Assembly: GCF_900114995.1 (NCBI RefSeq)
Contig: NZ_FOUX01000001.1
Location: 2,277,411-2,341,410 of the forward strand
Source: Chitinophaga sp. YR627
GTDB lineage: Bacteria > Bacteroidota > Bacteroidia > Chitinophagales > Chitinophagaceae
Direction of reading: 5' to 3'
Length of the DNA stretch: 64,000 nucleotides
Part shown: piece by piece, positions 8,994 through 17,123 of the stretch
How the letters are laid out: each line of letters starts with the position of its first letter
How positions within the stretch are numbered: position 1 is the first letter of the stretch
The notes under the pieces: model-generated
What the model was told of the DNA's origin: nothing
Database searches by the model: none
What the model saw: the letters and a program-made list of their open reading frames with translations, nothing else
Program-made: the position numbers and the translations under genes

Positions 8994-9024
8994 AAGAGGC
9001 GTCCGCTGTAAGCGAACGCCTCTT
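8994..9024 (-). terminator. Terminator of the LLM oxidoreductase gene
   Basis: AAGAGGCGT (8994-9002) pairs with ACGCCTCTT (9016-9024), with extra pairing inside the loop. On the minus strand it is followed by TTTATTTTG. It lies just past the stop codon of the gene ending at 9031 and may also stop the convergent permease gene. Confidence 0.8.
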
Positions 9025-9030
9025 GTGGCA

Positions 9031-10053
9031 TTATGCGTTTACCAAAGGCTTGACTTTGTTACCTATCAGATCAATTGCGTTCATCAGTTTGTCATGTGGT
9101 ACTTCCGCGGAATCCATCTGGAAGGTCAGTCTTGAGACACCTCCCAGTGCGTTCGCGTGACGCACTATCTTTTCTGCTACTTCTTCTGCACTTCCTACCA
9201 GCAGGGCGCCTGTAGGGCCATTCTGGGCGAGGAAATGTTGTTTTGTTACCGGTGGCCAGCCTCTTTCTTTACCTACTTTCGTCATACTGGCGGCATAGCC
9301 CGGATAAAAATCTTCTATTGCTTTTTCTGTTGTTTCTGCAACGTATCCAAGCGAGTGTAAACCAACGGTGAGTGTTTCAGGCGCATGTCCTGCACGTCTT
9401 CCGGCTTCACGATAGAGATCGATCAGCGGACGGAAACGATGTGTCTCTCCTCCTATGATCGCCACCATCAGTGGTAAGCCTAATGCACCTGCGCGCACAA
9501 AAGACTGTGGCGTACCGCCTACTCCGAGCCATATAGGGAGTTTTTCCTGCAATGGGCGTGGGTATACGGGTTGATTTTTCATCGCTGGTCTGAACTTACC
9601 TGACCAGGTCACGAATTCCTTGTCACGAATTTCCAGTAAAAGGTCCAGTTTCTCCGAAAACAGGTCATCGTAATCGTTCAGGTTGAATCCGAATAACGGG
9701 AAAGCATCTGTGAATGAGCCACGACCTACAACCATTTCTGCACGACCATCGGAGATCAGGTCAAGGGTGGCAAAGTTCTGAAATGCACGTACCGGATCCA
9801 TTGCGCTCAGTACTGTTACAGCACTGGCCAGTTTGATCTTTTTAGTCCGGGAAGCTGCTGCCGCAAGAATATGCGTAGGCGCCGAATCCAGGAAGCCCTT
9901 ACGGTGATGTTCACCGATGCCAAATACGTCAAGATCCGATCGGTCTGCGTGTTCCATTCGCTCGAGTAACTGGAGCATAGCATCCCTGTCACTCAATGCG
10001 GCGGCCGCATTATCACTAAACCTCGCCGCAAAGCTGTCAATTCCAATTTCCAT
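9031..10053 (-). CDS. LLM-class flavin-dependent oxidoreductase
   Basis: 340-residue bacterial-luciferase-like protein. Family signatures are MEIGIDSFAARF at the first strand, FGIGEHHRKGFLDSAP (the EHH motif of the LLM fold, about residue 45), a TVLSAMDPVRAFQNFATLDLISDGRAEMVVGRG stretch, and PIWLGVGGTPQSFVRAGALGLPLM in the second half. These enzymes form a TIM barrel that binds reduced FMN or F420 and oxidises small molecules; the substrate cannot be predicted. The gene starts 35 bases after the stop of the YceI gene on the same strand, so the two probably form an operon. Confidence 0.88.
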   Translation of the reverse strand: MEIGIDSFAARFSDNAAAALSDRDAMLQLLERMEHADRSDLDVFGIGEHHRKGFLDSAPTHILAAAASRTKKIKLASAVTVLSAMDPVRAFQNFATLDLISDGRAEMVVGRGSFTDAFPLFGFNLNDYDDLFSEKLDLLLEIRDKEFVTWSGKFRPAMKNQPVYPRPLQEKLPIWLGVGGTPQSFVRAGALGLPLMVAIIGGETHRFRPLIDLYREAGRRAGHAPETLTVGLHSLGYVAETTEKAIEDFYPGYAASMTKVGKERGWPPVTKQHFLAQNGPTGALLVGSAEEVAEKIVRHANALGGVSRLTFQMDSAEVPHDKLMNAIDLIGNKVKPLVNA

Positions 10054-10088
10054 ATATCAATGAAGGGTTTACTGTCCCGGGCAGCTGC

Positions 10089-10631
10089 TTATGCCAATAC
10101 AGGCACAGATTCTTTTACCAGCTGCACTTCCATCAGCAGTTTCACTTCATCGCTCAGTACGATGCTACCTGCTTCTGTAGCTGCATTCCAACGCAGTCCG
10201 TAGTCTGCGCGGTGCAGGCGGCCTTTGATGGAAAAGCCTTCTTTTTCCTGTCCGTATGGGTCTGTCACAACACCGTTGCGTAAAACATCCAGTTCGATGC
10301 TGTGCGTATGACCTTTGATAGTCAGATCACCGATCAGCTTATATTCTTCTTCTGTTACTTTTTTGATCTTTTTAGATACGAAAGAGATCTTTGGATGATG
10401 TTCTGTATCGAAGAACTCACCACCTTTCAGGTGTTCATCTCTCTGTTTGTTGTTGGTAGTGATGCTGGCTGTTGTTGCTTCAAAAGTGATTGTTGCATCG
10501 TGAAAATCCGCGCTTTCAGTCTTAACACTTCCTGTAAACTCCGTAAAGTAACCGCTTACGTTTGTGATCATCAGGTGTTTTACTTTGAATCCAATTTCGC
10601 TGTGTGATTCATCGATCTTCCAGTGTGTCAT
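10089..10631 (-). CDS. YceI-family lipocalin-like protein
   Basis: 180 residues, a single YceI domain from end to end: WKIDESHSEIGFKVKHLMITNVSGYFTEFTG, the DEHLKGGEFFDTEHHPKISF motif in the middle, LTIKGHTHSIELDV and RLHRADYGLRWNAATEAGSIVLSDEVKLLMEVQ near the end. The fold is a beta-barrel that binds isoprenoid-like hydrophobic ligands (polyisoprenoid, amphiphiles). Unlike E. coli YceI it has no signal peptide, so it should be cytoplasmic. It is the first gene of a likely operon with the LLM oxidoreductase. No exact -7 motif is seen in the AT-rich upstream region (10632-10777). Confidence 0.92.
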   Translation of the reverse strand: MTHWKIDESHSEIGFKVKHLMITNVSGYFTEFTGSVKTESADFHDATITFEATTASITTNNKQRDEHLKGGEFFDTEHHPKISFVSKKIKKVTEEEYKLIGDLTIKGHTHSIELDVLRNGVVTDPYGQEKEGFSIKGRLHRADYGLRWNAATEAGSIVLSDEVKLLMEVQLVKESVPVLA

Positions 10632-10777
10632 AATCTTTTCCTTTTAGACAGTTGAAATAATAATGATGTAAATGTAATATGTATTCTAATTATAACGAGT
10701 GGATAAATTATAGATAATGGTGGACAAATTTCAATTTTTCATTAAATAAATGTTAAAGTGCCTTAGATAGATGCATG

Positions 10778-10815
10778 AAAAAGGGCTTTACCCCTTACGG
10801 TGTAAAGCCCTTTTT
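10778..10815 (-). terminator. Terminator of rnhA
   Basis: AAAAAGGGCTTTAC (10778-10791) pairs exactly with GTAAAGCCCTTTTT (10802-10815). It lies 20 bases past the rnhA stop codon on the minus strand and ends in a T-tract in that direction; the symmetric A/T flanks could also work on the plus strand. Confidence 0.9.
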
Positions 10816-10834
10816 AAAATATTGGTATCTGTAT

Positions 10835-11290
10835 CTATTCTCCTTCAAAACCGACGTCGTCCAGCCAGTTGCCACTATCGGCAGCCTGTGTGGCCAGTTC
10901 GTCGCAGCGGTTGTTCAATGGATTGGTGGAGTGCCCTTTTACCCAGTTGAACTTCACGTGGTGCTTTTTAAAAGCAGGAATAAAACGCTGCCAGAGGTCT
11001 TTATTCTTCTTGTCTTTAAAACCGGTCTTTACCCAGCCCCAGAGCCAGCCTTTTTCAACGCTGTTGACCACATACTGGCTATCTGTAAAGATCCTGACCT
11101 GGAGTCCGTCTCTCTTCAATGCTTCGAGGGCTACGATAACAGCCATCAGTTCCATACGGTTGTTGGTCGTGAGGCGATATCCCTGTGATAATTCCTTGCG
11201 GACACTGTTCCACATCAGTACAACGCCATAGCCACCAGGGCCTGGGTTACCGCGGGAAGAACCGTCCGTGTAAATAATAACTTCTGACAT
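10835..11290 (-). CDS. rnhA: Ribonuclease HI
   Basis: Cleaves RNA in RNA:DNA hybrids (R-loops, primers). Numbered from a possible TTG at 11299, the acidic active site is complete: D12 (IIYTDGSSRGNPG), E50 (NNRMELMAV), D73 (IFTDSQYV) and D133 (NNRCDELA), with the helper H123 (WVKGHSTNP). The basic-handle region (KKNKDLWQRFIPAFKKHHVKF) is present. I place the start at the ATG at 11290 (MSEVIIYTDG, 151 residues), because the -7 promoter motif at 11297-11304 overlaps the upstream TTG. That leaves a very short or absent leader. Confidence 0.96.
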   Translation of the reverse strand: MSEVIIYTDGSSRGNPGPGGYGVVLMWNSVRKELSQGYRLTTNNRMELMAVIVALEALKRDGLQVRIFTDSQYVVNSVEKGWLWGWVKTGFKDKKNKDLWQRFIPAFKKHHVKFNWVKGHSTNPLNNRCDELATQAADSGNWLDDVGFEGE

Positions 11291-11296
11291 AGCGGG

Positions 11297-11304
11297 CAAA
11301 GATA
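11297..11304 (-). promoter_or_regulatory. Candidate -7 promoter element of rnhA
   Basis: The minus strand reads TATCTTTG followed by CCCGC, an exact TAnnTTTG match whose predicted start point falls at or just before the ATG at 11290. It argues for a nearly leaderless rnhA transcript. Confidence 0.5.
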
Positions 11305-11323
11305 AGGATTAAGCGCTATGCTT

Positions 11324-12961
11324 TTACACCTGGAATACACCGAGGCTAAAGCTATCTTCTACAGGTGCATTATTCGCAGCAGCAATGCTTTCGGACAGTA
11401 TTTTACGTGTATCCTGCGGATCGATGATCTCGTCTACCCATAAACGGGCAGCGGCGTAATACGGTGTCGTCTGACTGTTATAACGTTCTGTGATCTCATT
11501 CAGCAGACGGCTTTCTTCTTCCGGAGAGATCTCCTCTCCTTTTGCTTTCAGTGAAGCGACCTGTATCTGCAGGAGTGTTTTAGCCGCCTGTTCACCACCC
11601 ATTACAGCGATCTTCGCATTGGGCCATGCATAGATGAACCGCGGATCATATGCTTTACCACACATGGCGTAGTTACCCGCACCATAAGAGTTACCTACGA
11701 TAACGGTGAATTTAGGTACCACAGAATTGGCCACGGCATTCACCAGTTTAGCACCATCTTTAATGATACCGGCATGTTCGCTGCGGCTACCGACCATAAA
11801 ACCAGTTACATCCTGCAGGAATACCAGCGGGATCTTTTTCTGGTTACAGTTCATGATAAAACGGGCTGCTTTGTCTGCGCTGTCATTGTAAATAACACCG
11901 CCCATCTGCATCTCTCCTTTTTTGCTTTTTACCATCTTCCGCTGATTGGCAACAATCCCTACTGCCCAGCCATCGATGCGGGCATATCCGCAGAGGATCG
12001 TTTTACCATAATCTTCTTTATACTGGTCAAATTCAGAACGGTCTACCAACCGGTGGATCACCTCCAGCATATCATAGGGACGGGTGCTGTCTTCCGGAAT
12101 AACACTGTAGAGTGTCGCAGGATCTTTCTCAGGAAGCGCAGGCACTGCTCTATTAAAACCGGCACTGGCAGGGTCTCCTATTTTGCCGACGATCTTTTTA
12201 ATCTGATCGAGACATTCCTCATCGCTGTCAAATTTATAATCAGCGATACCGGAGATCTCGGTATGGGTAACGGCGCCGCCTAATGTTTCAGCATCTACAG
12301 TTTCACCGATAGCTGCTTTTACGAGGTAAGGTCCGGCCAGGAAGATGGAACCATTGCCATTGACCATGAGCACTTCATCACTCATGATAGGAAGGTATGC
12401 GCCACCCGCTACACAGCTACCCATGACAGCGGCGATCTGGGTAATGCCCATTGCGCTCATGCGTGCATTGTTGCGGAAGATGCGGCCAAAATGTTCTTTA
12501 TCCGGGAATATTTCATCCTGCATCGGCAGGTATACCCCTGCACTATCTACCAGGTAGATCACAGGCAGTCTGTTTTCCATAGCGATCTCCTGCAGGCGCA
12601 GGTTCTTTTTGCCTGTCAGCGGGAACCAGGCGCCGGCTTTCACTGTCATATCGTTGGCGACGATCATACACTGACGGCCGCTGATATAGCCGATACCACC
12701 GACAGTACCTGCCGCGGGACAACCGCCATGTTCAGCGTACATGTCATAAGCAGCAAAGGCGCCGATTTCTGTAAAAGGGGTGTCTTTGTCCAGCAGATAA
12801 GCAATTCGTTCTCTGGGGGTCAACTTACCTCTCTGCCGCACTTTTTCGAGGTTCTTTTTACCACCTCCCTGTTCGATGACAGAGAAGCGTTGTCTGAGCG
12901 TGCTGAGAGATTTGCGCATCGCATCTTCGTTCCGGTTCATGTCCAGTTGCTGTGCATCCAT
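11324..12961 (-). CDS. Acyl-CoA carboxylase beta subunit (methylcrotonyl-CoA carboxylase-like)
   Basis: 545-residue biotin-dependent carboxyltransferase with two crotonase-like halves. The N-terminal half has VRQRGKLTPRERI, GAWFPLTGKKNLR, LVDSAGVYLPMQDEIFPDKEHFGRIFRN, SCVAGGAYLPIMSDE and SIFLAGPYLVKAAIGE. The C-terminal half has FLQDVTGFMVG, VIVGNSYGAGNYAMCG and AWPNAKIAVMGGEQAAKTL. The FPD...FGRIF and IFLAGPYLVKAA wording favours the MCC beta class, which carboxylates 3-methylcrotonyl-CoA in leucine breakdown, over propionyl-CoA carboxylase. The biotin carboxylase/biotin carrier partner is not next to it; neighbours are rnhA and, beyond a 237-base gap, an NlpC/P60 gene. Substrate assignment is inferred. 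Confidence 0.88.
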   Translation of the reverse strand: MDAQQLDMNRNEDAMRKSLSTLRQRFSVIEQGGGKKNLEKVRQRGKLTPRERIAYLLDKDTPFTEIGAFAAYDMYAEHGGCPAAGTVGGIGYISGRQCMIVANDMTVKAGAWFPLTGKKNLRLQEIAMENRLPVIYLVDSAGVYLPMQDEIFPDKEHFGRIFRNNARMSAMGITQIAAVMGSCVAGGAYLPIMSDEVLMVNGNGSIFLAGPYLVKAAIGETVDAETLGGAVTHTEISGIADYKFDSDEECLDQIKKIVGKIGDPASAGFNRAVPALPEKDPATLYSVIPEDSTRPYDMLEVIHRLVDRSEFDQYKEDYGKTILCGYARIDGWAVGIVANQRKMVKSKKGEMQMGGVIYNDSADKAARFIMNCNQKKIPLVFLQDVTGFMVGSRSEHAGIIKDGAKLVNAVANSVVPKFTVIVGNSYGAGNYAMCGKAYDPRFIYAWPNAKIAVMGGEQAAKTLLQIQVASLKAKGEEISPEEESRLLNEITERYNSQTTPYYAAARLWVDEIIDPQDTRKILSESIAAANNAPVEDSFSLGVFQV

Positions 12962-13030
12962 ATGATTGTTTTTGGTTCAGGGCTATTTTATGGCCACAAC
13001 TAAAAATAAGGAAAAACGGAGAAAACGGTA

Positions 13031-13052
13031 AGAATTAGGAATCAGGAATTGG
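13031..13052. repeat. AATTAGGAATCAGGAATTG-type intergenic repeat
   Basis: A short single arm (AGAATTAGGAATCAGGAATT) of the AT-rich repeat family seen at 2992-3273 and 17175-17217. It lies in the 237-base gap between the carboxylase gene and the NlpC/P60 gene. Confidence 0.45.
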
Positions 13053-13091
13053 GGATAAGCGTCTAAAGGTGGTCATTAGACGTTGTCAATA

Positions 13092-13140
13092 AAAAACAAT
13101 GCCTTTAAAACACCTTCTGCAAGGCCGTTTTAAAGGCAAT
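13092..13140 (-). terminator. Terminator of the CapA-NlpC/P60 operon
   Basis: GCCTTTAAAAC pairs with GTTTTAAAGGC around an inner CCTTCTGCAAGG hairpin. On the minus strand it is followed by a run of six T. A second small hairpin (ATGACCA/TGGTCAT, 13150-13170) lies between it and the stop codon at 13199. Confidence 0.88.
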
Positions 13141-13198
13141 ACAATATACATGACCACTATGAATGGTCATAATAAAACGACATTAAAATAAGCGGGAA

Positions 13199-13897
13199 TT
13201 AATAATCCGTCAGATTCCCTTCCCTCATCGGAATAACCGTATTGGTAGAATCTACTTCAATCACCCTCTTTGCAGCGATAAAACGCTTCTTGTAGTACTC
13301 ACTGTTCGTGATATCTACAATGTTCACGCCCTGGTTGCTGGAGTGGATCATCAGGACCTTTCCATTGTCAACTTTGTACACACAACCTACGTGTGCGACT
13401 CTTTTTACTTTGGATTTGGTACTACGTCCGGTGAAGAACAGCAGATCGCCCGGGGTGAAGTCTGATACGGTGATGAGGTTACCCAGGTTGCTCATTTCAG
13501 CCGCTGTACGTGGCAGGGTCATACCGATAAAGGAGAAACCAAACTTGATCAATCCGCTGCAATCAAAGGCCATAGGACCGATAGCGCCACGGATGTATGG
13601 TTTACCCAGTTCTGACTCCAGTACGGCGAACAGTTGCTTGATGTTGTTACGCAAGCCTGAGGTATCGTATGTATTGACGGTGATATCTGAGTTTGGGAAA
13701 TACAAACTATCAGGCATCGGTGGTGGTGCTACCACCTTATGATGGACAACAGCTTTCGACTTATGGGTAGTCGCTTTCTTATGGTAAGCAGTTGTATGCT
13801 TCTTCGCTGGTGCGTGTTTAACTGGCTTTTTCTTTACTTGTGCTCCAACAGTGGTTATGCTGGCAACAGATATGATTATCGGCAATAACTTCTTCAC
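13199..13897 (-). CDS. Secreted NlpC/P60 cysteine peptidase
   Basis: 232 residues. A signal peptide (MKKLLPIIISVASITTVGAQ) is followed by a lysine/histidine-rich, low-complexity linker (about 21-60) that could contact the cell wall or membrane, then a C40 peptidase domain. The catalytic cysteine is C113 in AFDCSGLIKFGF, the catalytic histidine H169 in RVAHVGCVY, and H185 (LMIHSS) fits the third polar residue. The LPRTAAEMSNLG and FTPGDLLFF motifs are typical. The family cuts D-gamma-glutamyl-diamino-acid bonds in peptidoglycan stem peptides. It lies 14 bases downstream of the CapA-like gene and is probably co-transcribed with it; both are envelope enzymes acting on gamma-glutamyl or phosphate chemistry, but a joint pathway is only inferred. 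Confidence 0.93.
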   Translation of the reverse strand: MKKLLPIIISVASITTVGAQVKKKPVKHAPAKKHTTAYHKKATTHKSKAVVHHKVVAPPPMPDSLYFPNSDITVNTYDTSGLRNNIKQLFAVLESELGKPYIRGAIGPMAFDCSGLIKFGFSFIGMTLPRTAAEMSNLGNLITVSDFTPGDLLFFTGRSTKSKVKRVAHVGCVYKVDNGKVLMIHSSNQGVNIVDITNSEYYKKRFIAAKRVIEVDSTNTVIPMREGNLTDY

Positions 13898-13911
13898 AGT
13901 AACATGATGTT

Positions 13912-15054
13912 TTAGTCAAAGACCCCTTCTTCGACTGCCGAAGAACCAAAGTCCTCAACAGATAAATTTCGGATCATTTTGAATGCTTTCGATGTTGTAT
14001 CCGGTTTAGGTATGCCTTCCCCCTCTTGCAGGAAAGAAAACACTTTATGCTCGACAAGGTTTCCCTCGCTGGTGATTTTTACCCGCAGCAAAGGTGCAAT
14101 ATTATTGGGATATTTTAAATTGAATTGATGATAAGTTGCAAAATTTCCTAAACTATAAGCCACTAATTTACCTTTATAACGCTCCATAGCCCTTACTACA
14201 TGGGGACCTGAGCCGATTACGAGGTCAGCTCCTTCATTGATACACATATGGGCGAAATGTCTAACATCTCCCCTGTTTTGGCCCAAAAAGAACTCCCTGC
14301 CCTTTGGTGTATGGGTACGGCCGGAGCCTTCGCCTCCACCATGGAAGAAAACAACCAGCAACTGACAAAGGGGACGCACCTCGGCAATAGTCGCCCTTAC
14401 CAGGGAGTCGTCATTCATGTCCAGACACCCGGTATGAGGGGCAAACGAGACAAAACCGATCTTTGTATTTCTCACAGTCAGGGTATCAAATACGCGGTCT
14501 GGTACGCCGCTGGTCTTGATATTAACGCTATCCAGGAAAGCCAGGGTATGCGTTACCCCTTTCTGGCCAAAGTCATAAGAGTGGTTATTTGCCAGGTTCA
14601 GGTACTCAAATCCTGCTTCCTTATACCACATTGCCTGTTTGTAAGGCGTGCGGAAAGCGAAACACTGGGTAGAGTTCCCGCAATTCTTAAACACCTTTGC
14701 GCTGTCAGATACCGCACTCTCCAGGTTGCCGATACGCAGATCGGTCGCCTGTAATAAAGGCATCGCATATTGCAGGATATTTCCTTCTTCTTCTTTTGGT
14801 AAAAAGGCTTTCGCCGGATAAGATGAGCCCACCATCAGATCGCCCACAATGGAAAAACTGATGGTATCAGGCAGGGTATCCACTACGGGATAAAAGGTAG
14901 TATCCTGTCGCAGCGCCAGACTATCCGCATATCTGATCTCAGCATATACAGGAGATCTGTCACCCTTCACGCCTGAGAGCGAATGGGAGAAAAACAATAA
15001 AAAAACAATGTTAAAAGAAAACAAAGGAATGCTCCTTGCGGCAACTTTCAGCAT
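13912..15054 (-). CDS. CapA-family metallophosphoesterase-like protein
   Basis: 380 residues with an N-terminal signal/anchor segment (residues 8-28) and one CapA (PGA_cap) domain: FSIVGDLMVGSSYP, the LRIGNLESAVSD motif, FEYLNLANNHSYDFGQKGVTHTL, VVFFHGGGEG, and DLVIGSGPHVVRAMERYKGKLVAYSLGNFA. The metal-ligand D, E, N, H, H and H positions expected of the calcineurin-like fold are all there. CapA proteins are linked to poly-gamma-glutamate capsule synthesis or transport, but most Bacteroidota copies, like this one, have no capB/capC neighbours, so a capsule role is unproven. First gene of a two-gene unit with the NlpC/P60 peptidase. Confidence 0.88.
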   Translation of the reverse strand: MLKVAARSIPLFSFNIVFLLFFSHSLSGVKGDRSPVYAEIRYADSLALRQDTTFYPVVDTLPDTISFSIVGDLMVGSSYPAKAFLPKEEEGNILQYAMPLLQATDLRIGNLESAVSDSAKVFKNCGNSTQCFAFRTPYKQAMWYKEAGFEYLNLANNHSYDFGQKGVTHTLAFLDSVNIKTSGVPDRVFDTLTVRNTKIGFVSFAPHTGCLDMNDDSLVRATIAEVRPLCQLLVVFFHGGGEGSGRTHTPKGREFFLGQNRGDVRHFAHMCINEGADLVIGSGPHVVRAMERYKGKLVAYSLGNFATYHQFNLKYPNNIAPLLRVKITSEGNLVEHKVFSFLQEGEGIPKPDTTSKAFKMIRNLSVEDFGSSAVEEGVFD

Positions 15055-15183
15055 ACAGTAAACTAATATATTAAAATGATATCCAGACTATTATAGCGTT
15101 TAAACGTCATTCCGGGGGTACAATAAGATAATCATAACATCACTCTGACATTCACGAACCGTCCCTTTGAGGTATTATGCGCA

Positions 15184-15191
15184 CAAATATA
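15184..15191 (-). promoter_or_regulatory. Candidate -7 promoter element of the CapA-NlpC/P60 operon
   Basis: The minus strand reads TATATTTG followed by TGCGC, an exact TAnnTTTG match, 130 bases upstream of the CapA ATG. The predicted leader of about 120 bases is longer than at other promoters here. Confidence 0.5.
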
Positions 15192-15219
15192 CATGAATCC
15201 GGTGGGATTTTGCAACACG

Positions 15220-15251
15220 AAGGCCGGCCTTCCCGCAGGAAGACCGGCCTT
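15220..15251 (-). terminator. GC-rich hairpin after the GH76 gene
   Basis: AAGGCCGG and CTTCC pair with GGAAG and CCGGCCTT around a CGCA loop (one bulge). It lies 30 bases past the GH76 stop codon. There is no proper T-tract on either side, so it may be a weak terminator or an mRNA-stabilising 3' hairpin. Confidence 0.6.
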
Positions 15252-15281
15252 TAACAGTATAGAGGATTCTGTTACAATCAG

Positions 15282-17123
15282 TTATTTCACGAAAGAAATT
15301 GTACTTTTTTTACCATCTTTCACGATCGTGATCCAATATACGCCGCTGCCTAAACGTGATACGTTCAGATTGTTGGCTGTCAGGCGATTGCGGAGAACGA
15401 CCCTTCCTGACATATCCACTACGGTTACGTCTGCACCCAGCAGGTCCGCACCTGATTTCAGGTACAACGTATTGCCCGCAGGGTTAGGATATAAAGTCAC
15501 GCCTTTCAGCAGGCTTTTTTCGATCGTATTCACCCTTGCTGTAGTCACCGCTGCCGGTGCTGCTCCTGTAGCCGTAATACGGATAGAAGTAGCCTTGTCG
15601 TTGAAGTTCTGCGCTACCAGACAACTGTTGTCCGTAGTAGCTGTCACAGACGTACCGGCGAAGTTATCGTTCTCATAGAGGATCACCTGGTAACCACTGC
15701 TGACACGCAGGGAGGAGATATCATCATTCAGAATACCATTCGCCTGTAATTGTGCAAGGGTGTAATCTCCTGCCGGCAGACTCACAACCGCACCGGTATA
15801 ATTACAATCTTTAAAGAAAGACGCCCCTGCTGTATAGCTGATGATAAGGGATGATGTGCTATCATTCCAGGGCCCACCGATCCAGGCGCTGTTGCCTGTT
15901 ACCACCAGACTGCCGCCGGTGAAGTTATCATTCTTATAAAGCGTAGCCTGATAACCTGCCGGGATCGCAAATGAGGTTACATCATTGTTGGCAATACCCT
16001 TTGCTACCAATGCAGCCGTATTGTAACTACCAACGCTCAATCCCCAGTAGCTACCGCCATAGTTGATATCTTTGAAGAAGAAAGACTGATCCAGCAATGC
16101 GGCTGCCTCGATCAGCATTACACCGCTCAGCTGTGTCGCATAGTCGGTAGAACCTGAAGGCTGCTGTGACCAGTTAGCCCCTACCAGATTTGTAGAAGCA
16201 TTGATACCATTCGTTTTAAGGGTTTGTGCATTGAAGCGGATCGCCTCATTATATGCCGCACGTTTAGTAGCAGAAATGCTGCCTTCTCTGGCCAGTTCTG
16301 TAAGATAACGAATGAAGATGCCTTTGAATAATCCACCATCGCCATTACCGGTTTCGTTGGCGAAGAACATACCATTTGTACGTCTGGAATTCATGGCATA
16401 ATCGGCTGTTTTCACTGCTTCATTCAGATAATAGGTATCACCTGTAATCTTGTACAGTTCCCAGCCTGCGCCGATGAAAGTACCTACGTTGTAAGAGAAG
16501 ATCCAGTCTTTGTTGGTAACGCCTGTACTGAGGTTGATGTTGTCCCATACAGCGCCGGTAGTCGGGTCTACCAGATTGTTCTTCATGAACGTGAAAATGT
16601 CCTTGATCAACTGCAGATCGGTAGCTGAATTGTTGATCCGATACATCCTTGCCCCGAGAATGATCGCAGGTGCATTTGCACAGGAATTCTTACAACCCAC
16701 ACAGCCTTTATTCCAGTCGATCGCGCCATTGCTGAAACCGCCCTTGATGTCGGTCCACAGCTGAGTGGCTACGTTGTAATAATCCACGTCGCCGGTTTCA
16801 TCCCATGCGCGTAGTGTAGCAATACCCATCCAATCCATGTCATCATAGAAATAGTTGATGTAAGTGTTGCCATTAGATGCCTTTGTGTTCAGTAAAAGGG
16901 CTTTCATACGTGTCGTGTAAGTACTGGAACGGGTACGGGTATAGCCGTCCAGCAAGGCATGTACACCATTGGCACACCACCAGTAGTTGTTGTTGGGCGT
17001 GCCAAATGTGTTGTACATACTTGTTTGCAGGGCCTCTGCCGTGGAATTGAAATTAGCGAGCTGGCCGAATGAACTGAACTGCATGCACAGCAGCAGTACG
17101 GCCACTTGTAGAAGTGATCTCAT
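15282..17123 (-). CDS. Secreted GH76 alpha-1,6-mannanase-like enzyme with crystallin-like repeats and T9SS tail
   Basis: 613 residues. The order is: a signal peptide (about 1-20); a glycoside hydrolase family 76 (alpha/alpha)6 domain (about 25-365) with the catalytic aspartate pair D94-D95 in FYDDMDWMGIA, NKGCVGCKNSCANAPAI and TNKDWIFSYNVGTFIGAGWEL; a run of beta/gamma-crystallin-like repeats (about 365-520: ATLYKNDNFTGGSLVV, FFKDCNYTGAVVSLPAGDYT, ILYENDNFAGTSV); and a type A T9SS sorting domain (about 535-613: LYPNPAGNTLYLK to GVYWITIVKDGKKSTISFVK). GH76 enzymes cut alpha-1,6-mannan backbones such as fungal cell-wall mannan. The tail means export by type IX secretion to the surface or medium. 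Single-gene unit; no SusCD or other glycanase is adjacent. Confidence 0.93.
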   Translation of the reverse strand: MRSLLQVAVLLLCMQFSSFGQLANFNSTAEALQTSMYNTFGTPNNNYWWCANGVHALLDGYTRTRSSTYTTRMKALLLNTKASNGNTYINYFYDDMDWMGIATLRAWDETGDVDYYNVATQLWTDIKGGFSNGAIDWNKGCVGCKNSCANAPAIILGARMYRINNSATDLQLIKDIFTFMKNNLVDPTTGAVWDNINLSTGVTNKDWIFSYNVGTFIGAGWELYKITGDTYYLNEAVKTADYAMNSRRTNGMFFANETGNGDGGLFKGIFIRYLTELAREGSISATKRAAYNEAIRFNAQTLKTNGINASTNLVGANWSQQPSGSTDYATQLSGVMLIEAAALLDQSFFFKDINYGGSYWGLSVGSYNTAALVAKGIANNDVTSFAIPAGYQATLYKNDNFTGGSLVVTGNSAWIGGPWNDSTSSLIISYTAGASFFKDCNYTGAVVSLPAGDYTLAQLQANGILNDDISSLRVSSGYQVILYENDNFAGTSVTATTDNSCLVAQNFNDKATSIRITATGAAPAAVTTARVNTIEKSLLKGVTLYPNPAGNTLYLKSGADLLGADVTVVDMSGRVVLRNRLTANNLNVSRLGSGVYWITIVKDGKKSTISFVK

